In this document: positions 18,112-27,671 of the stretch, piece by piece | Layout of the letters: each line of letters opens with the position of its first letter | Numbering within the stretch: the first letter of the stretch is position 1 | Origin: Massilioclostridium coli | GTDB taxonomy: Bacteria > Bacillota > Clostridia > Oscillospirales > Ruminococcaceae | Length of the DNA stretch: 64,000 nucleotides | Assembly: GCF_900095865.1 (NCBI RefSeq) | Contig: NZ_FMIZ01000007.1 | Coordinates: forward strand, 1,362,530 to 1,426,529 | Direction: 5' to 3' | Position numbers and translations under genes: made by a program | The notes under the pieces: model-generated | Database searches by the model: none | The model's input: the letters and a program-made list of their open reading frames with translations, nothing else | What the model was told of the DNA's origin: nothing

Positions 18112-18774
18112 TCAATCGGTTTTTCCAAAAGCAAATTTCTTTTCCAGCTTTTTTAAACCAAAACTCAAAATTGTATTTAACACCAAATAGATAATTGCTG
18201 CTGCCAAATAAGCAGAAATATCCATCGAACCGTTTACAATTGATTTTGCCTGATTTAGGATTTCCACAATACCCACCGCATACATTAATGCGGTATCTTT
18301 AATTAAGGTAACAGCTTCATTGTTTAAAGTTGGCAGACAGACGCGAATCATTTGAGGAATGATAATTTTTATCATTGTTTGGCCTTTCCGCAAACCTAAT
18401 ACTTGTGCTGCTTCATATTGTCCTTTATCCACTGCTAATAAGCCACCACGGAAAATTTCCGCAAAATAAGCGGAGTAGTTGATAATAAACGCAATGGTTG
18501 CTGCTGCAAAACGATTTTTAATCATAATCATAGGCCCAATAAAAGGCAGATAATATAATCCAAAGCAGAAGAACAAAAGTTGTAATAACAATGGTGTACC
18601 ACGTACCACATAAATATAAGCCCTTGCCAGCCAGGCAATCGGCTTAAATTTACATCTTGCAACCATCGTAACACAAAAGCCCAGCGGTATTGCGCAAATA
18701 ATAACAATCGCAAACAGAGAAACAGTATACCCTGCGCTTTTTATCAAAGTTAGCATAATATTTAAAAAATCCAT
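18112..18774 (-). CDS. amino-acid ABC transporter permease (HisM/GlnP-like)
   Basis: The 220-residue permease begins MDFLNIMLTLIKSAGYTVSLF and has about five spans. It carries the family signatures YVVRGTPLLLQLLFF and the EAA loop that contacts the ATPase (YEAAQVLGLRKGQTMIKIIIPQMIRVCLPTLNN). It would form the membrane channel, as a homodimer if no second permease exists. The start is placed at the ATG that follows GGGGTTTATT; upstream in-frame ATGs lack a ribosome-binding site. It is the first gene of a two-gene operon that lacks the usual substrate-binding lipoprotein. Confidence 0.9.
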   Translation of the reverse strand: MDFLNIMLTLIKSAGYTVSLFAIVIICAIPLGFCVTMVARCKFKPIAWLARAYIYVVRGTPLLLQLLFFCFGLYYLPFIGPMIMIKNRFAAATIAFIINYSAYFAEIFRGGLLAVDKGQYEAAQVLGLRKGQTMIKIIIPQMIRVCLPTLNNEAVTLIKDTALMYAVGIVEILNQAKSIVNGSMDISAYLAAAIIYLVLNTILSFGLKKLEKKFAFGKTD

Positions 18775-19103
18775 AATAAACCCCAATTCTGCTTTCATGC
18801 AGTTTGTTTTTAATATTAATAATATTATATACTTTAGCACGATAAATCGCTAATGTGATAAACTGACAAAATTTCTAAATTTATTAAATTAAATCTTAAT
18901 TTCATCCTATTTTCATCTATTTTCTAATATTTTTTTAATTTTTCTATTATTTTAAATATATAACTAAAAAACAACATCTATTTTTATGTTTCCTGTAGAT
19001 TTTACTGCTTGGTTATGATATCATAAAAAAGAAACTATCATTAAGATTTATGATGAGACGGCTTATTAACTTGCTAAAAATCGATTTGAATAGGAGAATA
19101 AAA
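18775..19103. other. divergent intergenic region
   Basis: About 330 very AT-rich bases separate the ABC permease (minus) and the HAD phosphatase (plus). A TATAAT exists on the minus strand near the permease, but no convincing -35 was found. No terminator, riboswitch or leader peptide was recognised. Confidence 0.5.
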
Positions 19104-19790
19104 ATGCCAAAACAATACCAAACCATTTTATTTGATTTAGATGGAACCTTAGTGGATACTTCCCCTGGTATCTTTAAAGCAATCCGGCATGTAGAAAAGG
19201 TAATGGGGCTAGCCCCAATCAAAAAAGAAGAAATGAGAAAATTCATTGGACCGCCTCCAGTATACAGTTATCAAAATTTTCATCATCTCACAGAGGAAGA
19301 TGCATGGAAAGCAAAAAAAATCCAGCATGAATATTTAATCGAAGGTTGCAAAAATGGCAAAGTATATCCAGGTATCATTCGGCTTTTAAAATTTTTAAAA
19401 GAGGAGAACTGCCATGTGGCAACCACTACATTAAAAAAAGAAACTTCTGCTCATCGTGTTCTTTCTCATTTTCAATTGGAAGAATATATGGATACAATTG
19501 TTGGACTAGACGCAGAAGAAACTTTGACAAAGGCTGATACGATTTCCATCGCGTTAGAGCGGATGGGTGTATCAAAAGATTCTGCTGTCTTAGTTGGCGA
19601 CAGCAGATATGATGGAGAAGGAGCAATCCAAGCAGGAGTAGACTTCATTCCAGTAACTTATGGTTTTGGGATTACGGACCCAGAACAGGTTATTGATCTA
19701 AATCCTGTATTTTGCGCATCCAATGCTCGGGAATTAATGCTATACTTTTGGTCCCATATTGGTAAAAAAGAAGAAGGTTATCCTTACTAA
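19104..19790 (+). CDS. HAD-family hydrolase (phosphoglycolate phosphatase-like)
   Basis: The 228-residue protein has the HAD motifs in order: nucleophile ILFDLDGTLVDTSPGI (Asp11, Asp13), motif II in HVATTTLKKETS, and motif IV VGDSRYDGEGAIQAGVDFIPVTYGFG. The alpha-helical cap between motifs I and II puts it with the phosphoglycolate phosphatase / 5'-nucleotidase subgroup, which hydrolyses small phosphomonoesters. Motif II has Thr where Ser/Thr is usual, so the site looks intact. AGGAGA sits seven bases before ATG 19104; the frame is open upstream without a good ribosome-binding site. Confidence 0.85.
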   Translation: MPKQYQTILFDLDGTLVDTSPGIFKAIRHVEKVMGLAPIKKEEMRKFIGPPPVYSYQNFHHLTEEDAWKAKKIQHEYLIEGCKNGKVYPGIIRLLKFLKEENCHVATTTLKKETSAHRVLSHFQLEEYMDTIVGLDAEETLTKADTISIALERMGVSKDSAVLVGDSRYDGEGAIQAGVDFIPVTYGFGITDPEQVIDLNPVFCASNARELMLYFWSHIGKKEEGYPY

Positions 19791-20409
19791 AAGAGTCATA
19801 TAACTCTGTTGATAAATGAAAGGACAATCGAGTCATTCTTTATATCTCTACATGAATAAGTCAATTTTATACTTACTATATGTATATATTTAATGAAGGA
19901 ATTTTTGTTTTCAAAATTTCCAATTTCCACTGATATAAGTCGTAATTTAATCTTTCGATTAGTAAAACCTGTAAGTAACATTACTTTTTATCCTCTAAAC
20001 TCTTAAGTTTTTTGATGTTAGTTTAGAGCTATGAATTCTCTATTTAGATTAAAATTGATTATACTTCTCATGGACTTAAAGGCTTTTTGCAAATTGAAAA
20101 AATCTTATTAACAAAATTAATATGAAAAATCCACTACTTATATCGTTCTCCTCATCCATCAATCGATAACTACCTGTTGTGGTAGAAAATTTTTTCTTTT
20201 AATCAAAATTCTTATTAAAATCCTATTTTTTATTTAATATTTATATCCAAATCTTACTTTTATGGGTAGAACTAGTCTTTTCACAAAAACAATACAACGA
20301 AAAAACTCTCTATGGAATGAAAACCATGGAGAGTTTTTAACGATCATCAAATCTTATACCAATTTATACCCAAACTAAACTTTTCCCTTAAAATAGCTTA
20401 CAATCTCAT
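19791..20409. other. AT-rich intergenic region
   Basis: About 620 bases lie between the HAD gene and the HTH-desulfoferrodoxin gene. The only clear element is the terminator at 20301-20337. Short ORFs have no ribosome-binding sites or protein-like composition. Confidence 0.55.
20301..20337. terminator. terminator between convergent genes
   Basis: AAAAACTCTCTATGG and CCATGGAGAGTTTTT pair over 15 bases with one wobble. It is symmetric and can serve either strand. Confidence 0.8.
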
Positions 20410-20994
20410 TTATAGCAATTGATAGAACAATCCATGTTGTGTACAATACCACAATAATTTTCCATGTCCTCTTTTTTGGATACGAACCTGCAAATTCCAT
20501 TCAGGATACTGTTTTATAAAATGTAGTTTATCTCCCGTAACAAAAGCTACAAACGAAATATAATGTTCTTTTTCCATTGGATGTTCACTGGTGATATACC
20601 AATCATCCTCAATCTGTTCTATGGTTAATTTATGTTGTTCGTTAGCTTTATTAATCTCTAATGGAAACAGTTTCTTTCCACAACAGGACACTGTCGCATT
20701 TCCTGTGCAAACCGTTACGTTGCCACAAGATGGACATATATAATAACTGGAATCTTTCATATTACCTCCTACAAAATCATTTTGAGATTTCTCTCCCATT
20801 AAAATATCTTCTATCGTTACCCCAAGATTGGCTGCTAATTCTGACAGTAAAGAAATATCGGGACATCCCAGACCCCTTTCCCATTTTGATACTGTTTTAT
20901 CACTAATGTTCATTTGATCTGCTAATTGCTTTTGCGTAATATTCAGTTCATTTCGCAATTGTCTTATCATGGCTCCAATTTTATTGCAATCCAT
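20410..20994 (-). CDS. XRE DNA-binding domain fused to a complete desulfoferrodoxin (superoxide reductase)
   Basis: The 194-residue protein has two parts. Residues 1-66 are a Cro/CI-type helix-turn-helix (IRQLRNELNITQKQLADQMNISDKTVSKWERG). Residues 83-194 match class I superoxide reductase: a desulforedoxin-type centre I with CPSC (Cys87, Cys90) and CC (Cys104, Cys105), then a centre II region with His121 (EQH), His138 (EHPM), His144 (EHYI), Cys184 and His187 (CTQHGL). That is the full set of four Cys for centre I and four His plus one Cys for centre II. The combination is known as the HTH-Dx-SOR class. Superoxide reduction or redox-sensing gene control is inferred. GGGGGTG precedes ATG 20994. 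Confidence 0.88.
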   Translation of the reverse strand: MDCNKIGAMIRQLRNELNITQKQLADQMNISDKTVSKWERGLGCPDISLLSELAANLGVTIEDILMGEKSQNDFVGGNMKDSSYYICPSCGNVTVCTGNATVSCCGKKLFPLEINKANEQHKLTIEQIEDDWYITSEHPMEKEHYISFVAFVTGDKLHFIKQYPEWNLQVRIQKRGHGKLLWYCTQHGLFYQLL

Positions 20995-21176
20995 TTTTTC
21001 ACCCCCAAACACATTGTACTCAAAAATCTGTTATTTTTCAATCAACGTACCGTAGAATGATGATTGCAAAAGCATGATAAGTTAATTTTTATTATATTTC
21101 AACAATTCTTTGATATCATCCTTTATTAAAAATTGATACCTTTTCTTAGTTGATAAACCACTATCTTTTTCCGAAC

Positions 21177-21215
21177 AAAAAATCTCCAACCTTATATAAA
21201 AAGGTTGGAGATTTT
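21177..21215 (-). terminator. terminator of the first GH106 gene
   Basis: AAAATCTCCAACCTT and AAGGTTGGAGATTTT form a 15-bp stem about 37 bases after the minus-strand GH106 stop. Confidence 0.88.
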
Positions 21216-21251
21216 CAATATTATTGTAACAAGAACATTACCCAAAATAAA

Positions 21252-22049
21252 TTATCTTTTTTTACGGGTGAACAACAGAGCTGCTCCTGCTAATGTAATT
21301 GCTGCTAATCCTGCAATTGGAGCAAAATCGCCTGTTTTCGCTGCGTTTGCTTTTGGTGTGGTAGATTCCTGTCCAGTTTGAGTAGCTGTATCATCAGTGG
21401 ACGGTGTTGTTTCTTCTGGAACTCTTCCATCTACTGCTACTAACTGATCCATTGCAGCTTGTACGTTTGTTACTGCTGCATCTACTTCCTCTTGAGTTGC
21501 GTTTTCATCTGCCATTACGTCATTTGCTTCTGCTACTGCTGCTGTCAATACTGCGTAGCTTTCTGCTGTATACGCAGATGCGTCTTTACCATTCGCTTCT
21601 GCCAATACAGATTCTAAGATCGATTTATCTGCTTTATATCTCAGATTCAGCATTGCGTTCAACAGGTTAGTTTCTGCTGTTTCGATTTCTGCCTGCATTG
21701 CGTTGTCTTTGTCTGCAAGGATTGCCTGTGCTGTTGCCAATGCTTCTTTAAATTCTGCTTGGCCTGCTTCTACATAGTCATTCATGTCATAACCTTCTGC
21801 CAATGCTACTAGAGTTTCTAAGGAAGTGATATCCCCTTTCACAAAGCCTAGTTTATGGATTTCGGTCATCAATGTTTTCCATGCCGCGTCTACTTCTTCC
21901 TGAGTTGCTGCTGGATCTGCTGCAACTGCTTTGGCTGCATCCAATGCTGCATTGAAAGTTTTCTGCACATCCGCAATGACATTATTGAATTCATCAGATG
22001 CTTTTTGTTGTTCTGCATAGTCAATAACAGTGTTTAAAATATCTTTATC
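21252..22049 (-). repeat. shared C-terminal tail, copy 1 (class A)
   Basis: It encodes residues 1085-1349: three helical repeats of about 69 residues plus linker and anchor. It has VKGDITSLETLVALAEGYDM in repeat 2 and FNNVIADVQKTFNAALDAAK in repeat 1, markers shared with the tail at 59894-60691. Confidence 0.85.
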
Positions 22050-25000
22050 CGCTACTTCGTATTCGGAATCTACGAAAGGAACGATTACTGCCTGGCTTGG
22101 TCCATATGGTAAGTATTTTGTCTGTCTCATTTCACCCCACCAGTTTCTTCCACCGCCAGGTTTAATTGCGCCACGGGAAAGTTGAACATTTCCTAATGGA
22201 GAACTATATTCAATATGGATCGTATTTTCACCGTCTACCAGGTATTCACTGATATCCGCTACTGGGTCTGTAGAACTGATACCACCTGTGTATTGTTCTG
22301 TTCCTTCATATCCTTCAATTACAGATTGTGGAACTTTGGTTGGGTTCGTACTTACATCTCCGCCAACTTTCTGTCCATTAATCCATACTTTCATGCTGGA
22401 ATAGAATTCATCGCCAAAGTCGATATATGCACCATCAGCGGAACTGCTATCCCAATTAAATTTCGCATCATAATACCCAATACCGGATACGCTTTCCCCT
22501 ACTTCAGGAATATTATTCCATGTGGTCAGTTCATCCAGTTTTACATTGATATCTGTCTTATCAGTGTCAACTTTAGTATTTACTGTGTGTACATCACCAA
22601 TCGTTTCTTCACTGCGGAGTACATTTTCGGATGGTGTCCAAGATTCTACTGTTACATCCCAGTTAGTAATTGGGTAGGATTCTGGTACGTTGATTTCTTC
22701 TGTTACTGTTCTGCCACTGCTCAGTTCAGTAGTATAAGTGCCGCTTTGAGTTGCTCGTACTGCTACACCATTTTCTGTTCCATATGCCATATCTGCGTTG
22801 GTTGAAGTTGCGTGGAATGATTCCTCGGTTACTGGTTCAAACGCATATAGAGCGATATCATCATAGTCCAAATCGATTGGGAATACAGTCTGACCATCTT
22901 CATAATAGTAATTACCAATTTCAGTTACTTCACCTGTCCAGGAATCGATGGTATATGGGATATACATGCCATCCATCCGGATTTCTGTCTTGATGTTGGT
23001 TCCATGGTCTTCTGTTTTTACTTCATCAATGAAGCTGTTTTCATGGTAATCGTTGGAGCAGTAATTATAAGCATACAAATAACGGCTACCATCTTCTGCT
23101 TCACGGGTTTGGGTCAATAACTGATGGTTTGCCCCATTAAATTCAGCGTATGGACGGATGCCCATTTCCTGCATTGCATCGTACAGACCATCGTCATAGC
23201 CTTCCGCTACTTTGTCAAAGTAATCAAAGTCTTCAGAAGCATCGTAAATTTCTACATCTTTTACATTTGGCAGGGCTCTCATCTGTTCCATAATGGAAGC
23301 CAATTCTTCGTCCTTACCATCATTAAAGGTAGTGCGTTCCGCAGCCCCTTCCATAATAAAGACTGGCAGGCCTTTTTGTGCCCATTCATAGATTAATTTC
23401 GCACCGTCAACATCTAACCAATCCTGGTAAAGAACAAGGGATTTATAACCTGCTGGTTCTACTGTCTTGGTGTTTTCATCAAAATAAACACCTTCTGCTT
23501 TGAGTATATCAGGGCTGAGATAATCATAGGTATAGCCGTTATCCTGCAGTTCAGTAGAACGGTAGTAAACGCCTTGATGAGCCATCATGTACTGCATACC
23601 AGTGAGGCCATCTCCAGATTCTCCACCAAATCTTACACCTTGGTTCCAGTTGTTGTGGATAAAGCCAACATCGGTTCTGGAATTACCGGTTTGTAACATC
23701 TGCTGGATACGTCCCAGATGAGCATTAAATTCATCAAAATCTTTGTAGGAAGGTTCACGGGTTCCCCAACGGTCAAAACCGGAACCCCAACCTGGCCATG
23801 CAGCGTTTTCACCATAGGTATAGCCTGCGCTCCAAATATGCCAAATCAAACGTTGGAAACCGGAAGCATACATGGTATAAGCATCTTCCAAACGAAGCTG
23901 TTGTGGGGTATAATAGGTGCTGAGTTCTGTCCCTGTTTCACTGGAAAGAACTTTATCCAACAGATGGTTGCCAGCACTATGTAATCTTAAAATATCAACC
24001 TGGTTGTATTGGTTAAAGCTCTCTGCTTCTGGATAATCCACGTACATCGCTGGTTCTGTAATTTCAAATGACCGACCATAGGAAATCTGGGCACGTGTTT
24101 CAATTCCTACAGAATTTAACCATTCTTTTAATGGTTGTAGCATATTTTCACAATACAATTGTGTCAATACATCTACCCAGTCGTTGATAATTTTTTCCCG
24201 GGTGTCCTTATCGTTTTCTAAGTCATGAGTACCCTCTGCTGGTGGATAATATGGATCATGTACTGCTTGTACCTGTGGCAAGCCATCTACTAAGAACAGG
24301 TACGGCATGATATCATAGCCTTTGCGGTTGATAAATTCTTGCCGGATATCTTCTGTCCACCAGGTAATACCACCGTCAGGATTCAACTCAATGGAGTCCA
24401 TAAACAGCTGTACATCGCCCTCTTTGATCTTCTCGTTCAATTCTGGGTCATTTAGATAATGCTCTTCCCAGAACGAACGTAAAGCGTCAACCCCTCTGGT
24501 ATCAAAGTAGTTGGTTGCGTAGCAAGTTTCCGCCGCTGGGGAAGCTGTTTTGTAGTTCCCATGGGTCCAGTATCCAAATACCACATAATCAGAATCCGCT
24601 GGAGCTGTCCAGTTGATTGCCTGGTCATAAACAGTTGCGCCTTCTACTGCTGTTACCTGATTACTTAAGTCAATCATAGAACCTGGTTCTACAACATAGC
24701 TTTCTCCATCCGTACTAGCAAGTTTCCCTGCATATGCGGCAACAAATTTCCCTTTGTTGCTTTCTCTCTGGGTAGATGGTTTTGGCAATGCGGTAATGCT
24801 TTCCCCTGCTTTGACTACCTGGGATCCCATTGCCACAACTTGGCTTGCTTCCTGGCTATCTGGATCCAACCCTGGTACGTTTGAGGTTGACCAGTTGGTA
24901 CCAGAAGTTAAGCTCAATGTCATGCCCAGATCCAGGATTTTGTTCATCATCAGTTTCCACTTGTGGGACCACATCTCGGAACCATATGCGTAGGTGTCAT

Positions 25001-25301
25001 CCGGTGCGTTTCCATCCGACTGCATACATAGCTCTACGCCACGGAACCCTGCGTCATACAATGCCTGGATTTCTTCCAGCAGCGCTTCATCTGTATTGGA
25101 TGCTTCCCCGATCCACCAGCGCACTTCTGTACTGTACACCCTATCTGGATCGGTATACTGGGATTCCAGTTTACTGGCAAAATCCGCTGTGCCAGCAACA
25201 TTGTCGCCAATCGCGCTAACAGCAGATGCCGCTACTGTAGAAAGCATGGTAGCAGCCAGCAATACGCCAAGGGCTTTTTTTGCTTTGTTTTTTAACTTCA
25301 T
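21252..25301 (-). CDS. surface GH106-type alpha-L-rhamnosidase with FIVAR tail (enzyme 1)
   Basis: This 1349-residue secreted enzyme has a signal peptide (1-30, cut after ASAVSA), a GH106-like catalytic region to about residue 850, and jelly-roll domains, one with GIGYYDAKFNWDSSSADG. A tail of three FIVAR-like helical repeats (1085-1292) and a Thr/Ser/Gln linker lead to an anchor (KANAAKTGD, hydrophobic span, RKKR). GH106 landmarks are the N-terminal RWWIGEASNTDEALLEEIQALYDAGFRGVEL-type start, FMDSIEL, RKGYDIMPYL and a WSAGYTYGENAAWPGWG segment. Known GH106 enzymes are Ca2+-dependent retaining or inverting rhamnosidases of pectin breakdown; the exact substrate cannot be read. The AraC gene divergent upstream probably controls it. 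Confidence 0.85.
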   Translation of the reverse strand: MKLKNKAKKALGVLLAATMLSTVAASAVSAIGDNVAGTADFASKLESQYTDPDRVYSTEVRWWIGEASNTDEALLEEIQALYDAGFRGVELCMQSDGNAPDDTYAYGSEMWSHKWKLMMNKILDLGMTLSLTSGTNWSTSNVPGLDPDSQEASQVVAMGSQVVKAGESITALPKPSTQRESNKGKFVAAYAGKLASTDGESYVVEPGSMIDLSNQVTAVEGATVYDQAINWTAPADSDYVVFGYWTHGNYKTASPAAETCYATNYFDTRGVDALRSFWEEHYLNDPELNEKIKEGDVQLFMDSIELNPDGGITWWTEDIRQEFINRKGYDIMPYLFLVDGLPQVQAVHDPYYPPAEGTHDLENDKDTREKIINDWVDVLTQLYCENMLQPLKEWLNSVGIETRAQISYGRSFEITEPAMYVDYPEAESFNQYNQVDILRLHSAGNHLLDKVLSSETGTELSTYYTPQQLRLEDAYTMYASGFQRLIWHIWSAGYTYGENAAWPGWGSGFDRWGTREPSYKDFDEFNAHLGRIQQMLQTGNSRTDVGFIHNNWNQGVRFGGESGDGLTGMQYMMAHQGVYYRSTELQDNGYTYDYLSPDILKAEGVYFDENTKTVEPAGYKSLVLYQDWLDVDGAKLIYEWAQKGLPVFIMEGAAERTTFNDGKDEELASIMEQMRALPNVKDVEIYDASEDFDYFDKVAEGYDDGLYDAMQEMGIRPYAEFNGANHQLLTQTREAEDGSRYLYAYNYCSNDYHENSFIDEVKTEDHGTNIKTEIRMDGMYIPYTIDSWTGEVTEIGNYYYEDGQTVFPIDLDYDDIALYAFEPVTEESFHATSTNADMAYGTENGVAVRATQSGTYTTELSSGRTVTEEINVPESYPITNWDVTVESWTPSENVLRSEETIGDVHTVNTKVDTDKTDINVKLDELTTWNNIPEVGESVSGIGYYDAKFNWDSSSADGAYIDFGDEFYSSMKVWINGQKVGGDVSTNPTKVPQSVIEGYEGTEQYTGGISSTDPVADISEYLVDGENTIHIEYSSPLGNVQLSRGAIKPGGGRNWWGEMRQTKYLPYGPSQAVIVPFVDSEYEVADKDILNTVIDYAEQQKASDEFNNVIADVQKTFNAALDAAKAVAADPAATQEEVDAAWKTLMTEIHKLGFVKGDITSLETLVALAEGYDMNDYVEAGQAEFKEALATAQAILADKDNAMQAEIETAETNLLNAMLNLRYKADKSILESVLAEANGKDASAYTAESYAVLTAAVAEANDVMADENATQEEVDAAVTNVQAAMDQLVAVDGRVPEETTPSTDDTATQTGQESTTPKANAAKTGDFAPIAGLAAITLAGAALLFTRKKR

Positions 25302-25720
25302 CGTTTTTCCTCCTTTAGAAATGGATGGTTTGTAAAGAGGACAAAATTCGGATTGCTTTCATGATGGCTTTACAACAAAAAATCTTACTAAAAATAGAAT
25401 GGTTTTTTAGCCAATTACGCCAAACATGCTGCCCAACTATAACTATAGCAATCACTTTATTTTTCCACTATACAAAGAAAATGATAACCCTATTATATTT
25501 TAATGATATAACAGGAAACTCCGACAAAATATATAAAATATATTTTGTGTTTGCAATTAATACTATAACATTTATCCATTTTTGCTACAATGGGCATTTA
25601 TGAACTAAATACTGGTAATTTTTTGTCCTTTGCTATCTTTCTTCTCTTACAAAGCTTGACAAGTCCTTCCAGACACGGTACTATTTAATATGAAAACAAT
25701 TGAGAAGAAAGGGCATTCGT
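25302..25720. other. divergent control region, cassette 1
   Basis: About 420 bases separate enzyme 1 (minus) from its AraC regulator (plus). A consensus promoter for the regulator is at 25656-25684. No clear promoter for the enzyme was found. The region is AT-rich; an overlapping ORF at 25325-25603 looks accidental. Confidence 0.6.
25656..25684 (+). promoter_or_regulatory. promoter of AraC regulator 1
   Basis: TTGACA at 25656-25661, a 17-base spacer, then TACTAT at 25679-25684, 36 bases before the regulator ATG. Confidence 0.75.
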
Positions 25721-26740
25721 ATGGAAAAAAAGGAAAAAATCTATTCAATCAATGAATATATTAAAATCCATCGTGATAAAGAAAAAAAGTTTGATAAGTC
25801 TAGAAGGCCAAAATTAGAAGAGTATATTGTAGAGACTGTCAACAAATATGGATTTTGGGTTGTTCATTCTTATTATAAAGATACAATAGAAATCTCTCTA
25901 CATAAACTTCCTTCTGAATTTGACCAAAGAGGATATCTGCACCGTCATGATTATTATGAATTAGTTTATATCTATCAGGGTGGTAATGTAAATTTATTTG
26001 AAAATAAACGGATTGAAATGAAACAAGGAGATATTTTGCTGCTTAATCCAAATACTTTGCATTGCCCATATACACTAAATGATCAAGATTGTATGTTTAA
26101 TATAAAGATACCGATCCCTATCTTAGAAAACTCCATGTTGACATTGCTTTCTGACAACCACCTTTTTTCTAATTTTATTATTGACTATATGTATCAGATT
26201 AATAAAGCAAACGATTATTTGTATTTTCCTTATGATCCAGAAAGTAAAATTGCTATTATTATGGAGACCATCATTATGGAATATATTAATAAAAATGTTT
26301 GTTTTCAAAAGGTAATCGAATCCATGCTAATTTACTTATTTGCTGAGCTTACTAGGATGTATTATAAAAATAACGCGAATACCATAAATGGTGAACAAAA
26401 AAACCGTACAGTAGCAGATATTATTGCATATATGAATCAACATTCTTCTACCGCAACATTGGATTCCATTGCAGAAAAATTTGGTTACTCCCCCAGCTAT
26501 GTTTCTCGCATGATCAAAAAGCATACAAACAAAAATTATGTGGAAATTATAAAAGAATTTAAGTTAAATAAGGCAAAGCAATACCTTGAATCCAACGATC
26601 TTCCTATCTCAGAAATTATATCATTGGTAGGATTTAATGATGCAAGTTATTTTTATAAACTTTTTAAATCCAAATTTTTGTTATCCCCTGCAGAATATCG
26701 CAAACAATATAAAGGAGAGAACGCTACTAAGAACTCATAA
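25721..26740 (+). CDS. AraC-family transcriptional regulator 1
   Basis: The 339-residue protein has an N-terminal cupin-type sensor domain (about 60-170; HRHDYYELVYIYQGG, the metal/sugar-binding-like His motif, then GDILLLNPNTLHCP). A C-terminal AraC DNA-binding domain (about 235-335) carries two helix-turn-helix units: ATLDSIAEKFGYSPSYVSRMIKKHTNKNYVEIIKEFKLNKAKQYL and ISEIISLVGFNDASYFYKLFKSKFLLSPAEYRKQY. Regulators of this build usually activate glycan-use genes on binding a sugar. Its divergence from enzyme 1 makes that gene the likely target. AAGGG precedes ATG 25721; an upstream TTG start is less likely. Confidence 0.9.
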   Translation: MEKKEKIYSINEYIKIHRDKEKKFDKSRRPKLEEYIVETVNKYGFWVVHSYYKDTIEISLHKLPSEFDQRGYLHRHDYYELVYIYQGGNVNLFENKRIEMKQGDILLLNPNTLHCPYTLNDQDCMFNIKIPIPILENSMLTLLSDNHLFSNFIIDYMYQINKANDYLYFPYDPESKIAIIMETIIMEYINKNVCFQKVIESMLIYLFAELTRMYYKNNANTINGEQKNRTVADIIAYMNQHSSTATLDSIAEKFGYSPSYVSRMIKKHTNKNYVEIIKEFKLNKAKQYLESNDLPISEIISLVGFNDASYFYKLFKSKFLLSPAEYRKQYKGENATKNS

Positions 26741-26814
26741 TTACTAATGTGGTTTTCCATTCAAAAGTTATTTATTTACCTTTTATTTAATTTACACATA
26801 CAGAAAAAACAAAG

Positions 26815-26852
26815 CATCTCCAACTTTCATTGAAAGCTGGAGATGTTTTTTT
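26815..26852. terminator. terminator between AraC 1 and enzyme 2
   Basis: CATCTCCAACTTTC and GAAAGCTGGAGATG pair with one mismatch, followed by seven or more T residues on the plus strand. The two genes converge here. Confidence 0.8.
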
Positions 26853-26876
26853 ATAATAAATAAATGAAATTTACAA

Positions 26877-27671
26877 TCATCTATCTTTTTTACGGGCAAA
26901 TAATAATGCTGTTCCTGCTAATGTGATTGTTGCCAAGCCTGCAATTGGAACAACATCGCCTGTTTTCGCTGCATTCGCTTTGGTAGTTGTCATTTCCTGC
27001 CCTGTTTGGGTAGCATTTTCTTCTGTAGATGGTATTTCTTTTATACCTTCTACTGCTACTAAGCTATCCATTGCACTCTGTACATTAGTTACTGCTGCGT
27101 CTACCTCTTTCTGGCTTGCGTTTTCATTTCCCAGTACCACTTTTGCTTCATTTACTGCTCCTGTCAGTGCTGCGTAACTTTCTGTTGTATATGCAGATGC
27201 ATCAATCTTATTTGCCTCTACTATTACTTCTTCCAGAATACTTTTATCCGCTTTAAACCGCAAGTTCAACATTGCGTTTAACAAATCATCCGCTACTTCA
27301 TTGATTTCTGCCTGCATCGCGTCGCCATTCTTGTATACTGTTTGTGCTGTTTCCAGTGTTGCGGTGAATTCCGCTTTGCCTGCTTCTACATAACGGTCTA
27401 ATTCTCCATTGATTTCTTCCGCCGCTGCGATTAAGCTTGCTAATTCTGTTTTATCTCCTGCGATAAAGCCTAATTTGTGGATTTCATTCAGCAGTGTCTT
27501 CCATGCTTCATCCACTTCGTCTTGAGTTGCTGCTGCGTTTGCTGCTACTGTTTTGGCGTTTTCCAATGCTGTATCAAAGGATTTTTGTACCGATTCAATG
27601 GCATTGTCATATTCCCCGCTTTCTTTGGCAGCTTCTGCGTATGTAATCACAGAATTCAAAATATCTTTATC
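26877..27671 (-). repeat. shared C-terminal tail, copy 2 (class B)
   Basis: It encodes the last 264 residues. Class B markers are GEYDNAIESVQKSFDTALENAK in repeat 1 and TELASLIAAAEEI with ELDRYVEAGKAEF in repeat 2, shared with copies 3 and 4. Confidence 0.85.

Noticed and set aside
21404-21670. Leu-rich plus-strand ORFs opposite the FIVAR tails (also near 32149, 53238 and 60043)
   Set aside because: They are antisense shadows of the Ala/Glu-rich repeats; the same artefact appears opposite every tail copy.
21252-22049. CRISPR-like or tandem DNA repeat in the enzyme tails
   Set aside because: The repeats are protein-level helical domains of about 69 residues with diverged DNA, not short identical repeats with spacers. 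No CRISPR array was found in the window.
25325-25603. 92-codon plus-strand ORF in the cassette 1 control region
   Set aside because: No ribosome-binding site, unlikely residue composition, and it sits where both divergent promoters should lie.
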